From NCBI GenBank assembly GCA_027492415.1, contig JAPUEV010000319.1, forward strand, positions 1 to 6,452: a stretch of 6,452 nucleotides of DNA, in the 5' to 3' direction. The stretch comes from Ignavibacteria bacterium (GTDB taxonomy: Bacteria > Bacteroidota > Ignavibacteria > Tepidaquicellales > OLB5). Shown here one piece after another: positions 6,386 through 6,452 of the stretch. Positions within the stretch are counted from its first letter, which is position 1. Each line of letters opens with the position of its first letter. Below the pieces are notes generated by a model. That model saw nothing but the letters and a program-made list of their open reading frames with translations. It was not told the DNA's origin and did not search any database. The translations under genes and the position numbers were made by a program.

Positions 6386-6452
6386 TTAGTATCGCGGCGG
6401 CTGCCATGAGCCGTGTTTCCATGATTTAAGCTCAAGCGTAATGCTGCCTATT
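6386..6452 (-). CDS. 3' end of an unidentified gene (runs off the right edge)
   Basis: One minus-strand frame is open from the window edge to a TAA at 6388-6386, giving 21 residues that end LKSWKHGSWQPPRY. The other two minus frames hit stops almost at once (TGA, TAG). The gene direction and the short gap to the repeat pair fit a co-directional upstream gene. The fragment is too short to identify. A hydrophobic strand followed by W-x-x-G-x-x-x-P faintly recalls the C-terminal end of RecJ-type proteins, but I do not propose that assignment. Confidence 0.45.
   Translation of the reverse strand, partial: IGSITLELKSWKHGSWQPPRY

Overview
All recognisable genes lie on the minus strand. Transcription therefore runs from the right edge to the left edge, and the order below follows it. 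The window suggests a member of the Bacteroidota/Chlorobiota/Ignavibacteria assemblage. YbeY has two substitutions typical of Bacteroidota-type YbeY (Leu in place of the conserved Arg, Asp in place of the third metal His). The leaders are AT-rich and mostly lack Shine-Dalgarno sequences. A smg (DUF494) gene beside topA fits Chlorobi/Ignavibacteria better than classical Bacteroidia. This placement is an inference.

Right end (6296-6452): the last 21 codons of an unidentified gene, then a 90-bp gap almost filled by two inverted copies of a 25-bp palindromic repeat. The repeat runs to within 6 bp of the start of a gamma-class carbonic-anhydrase-like hexapeptide protein (5744-6295). The apparent 21-residue N-terminal extension of that protein is translated repeat DNA and was trimmed.

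Middle (4658-5743): an AT-rich gap of about 110-140 bp, then ybeY (rRNA maturation RNase, TTG start) and smg (DUF494).

Left two thirds (1-4628): topA (DNA topoisomerase I with four C-terminal zinc modules), then a TldD-type metalloprotease with a twin-arginine signal, then the first 229 codons of its PmbA/TldE partner. The partner begins at a TTG that overlaps the tldD stop codon and is preceded by the only strong Shine-Dalgarno sequence in the window. smg-topA-tldD-pmbA have gaps of 29 bp, 39 bp and an overlap, so they could be one transcript.

The genes are mostly housekeeping: rRNA maturation, DNA supercoiling and peptide turnover. I found no tRNA, rRNA, CRISPR array, transposase or clear intrinsic terminator, and no gene-free stretch over 300 bp. 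I see no convincing new multi-gene system. The most interesting signals are the repeat pair at a translation start, the one-sided Tat signal on the TldD/TldE pair, and the gene-order echo of the E. coli yrdA-smg locus.
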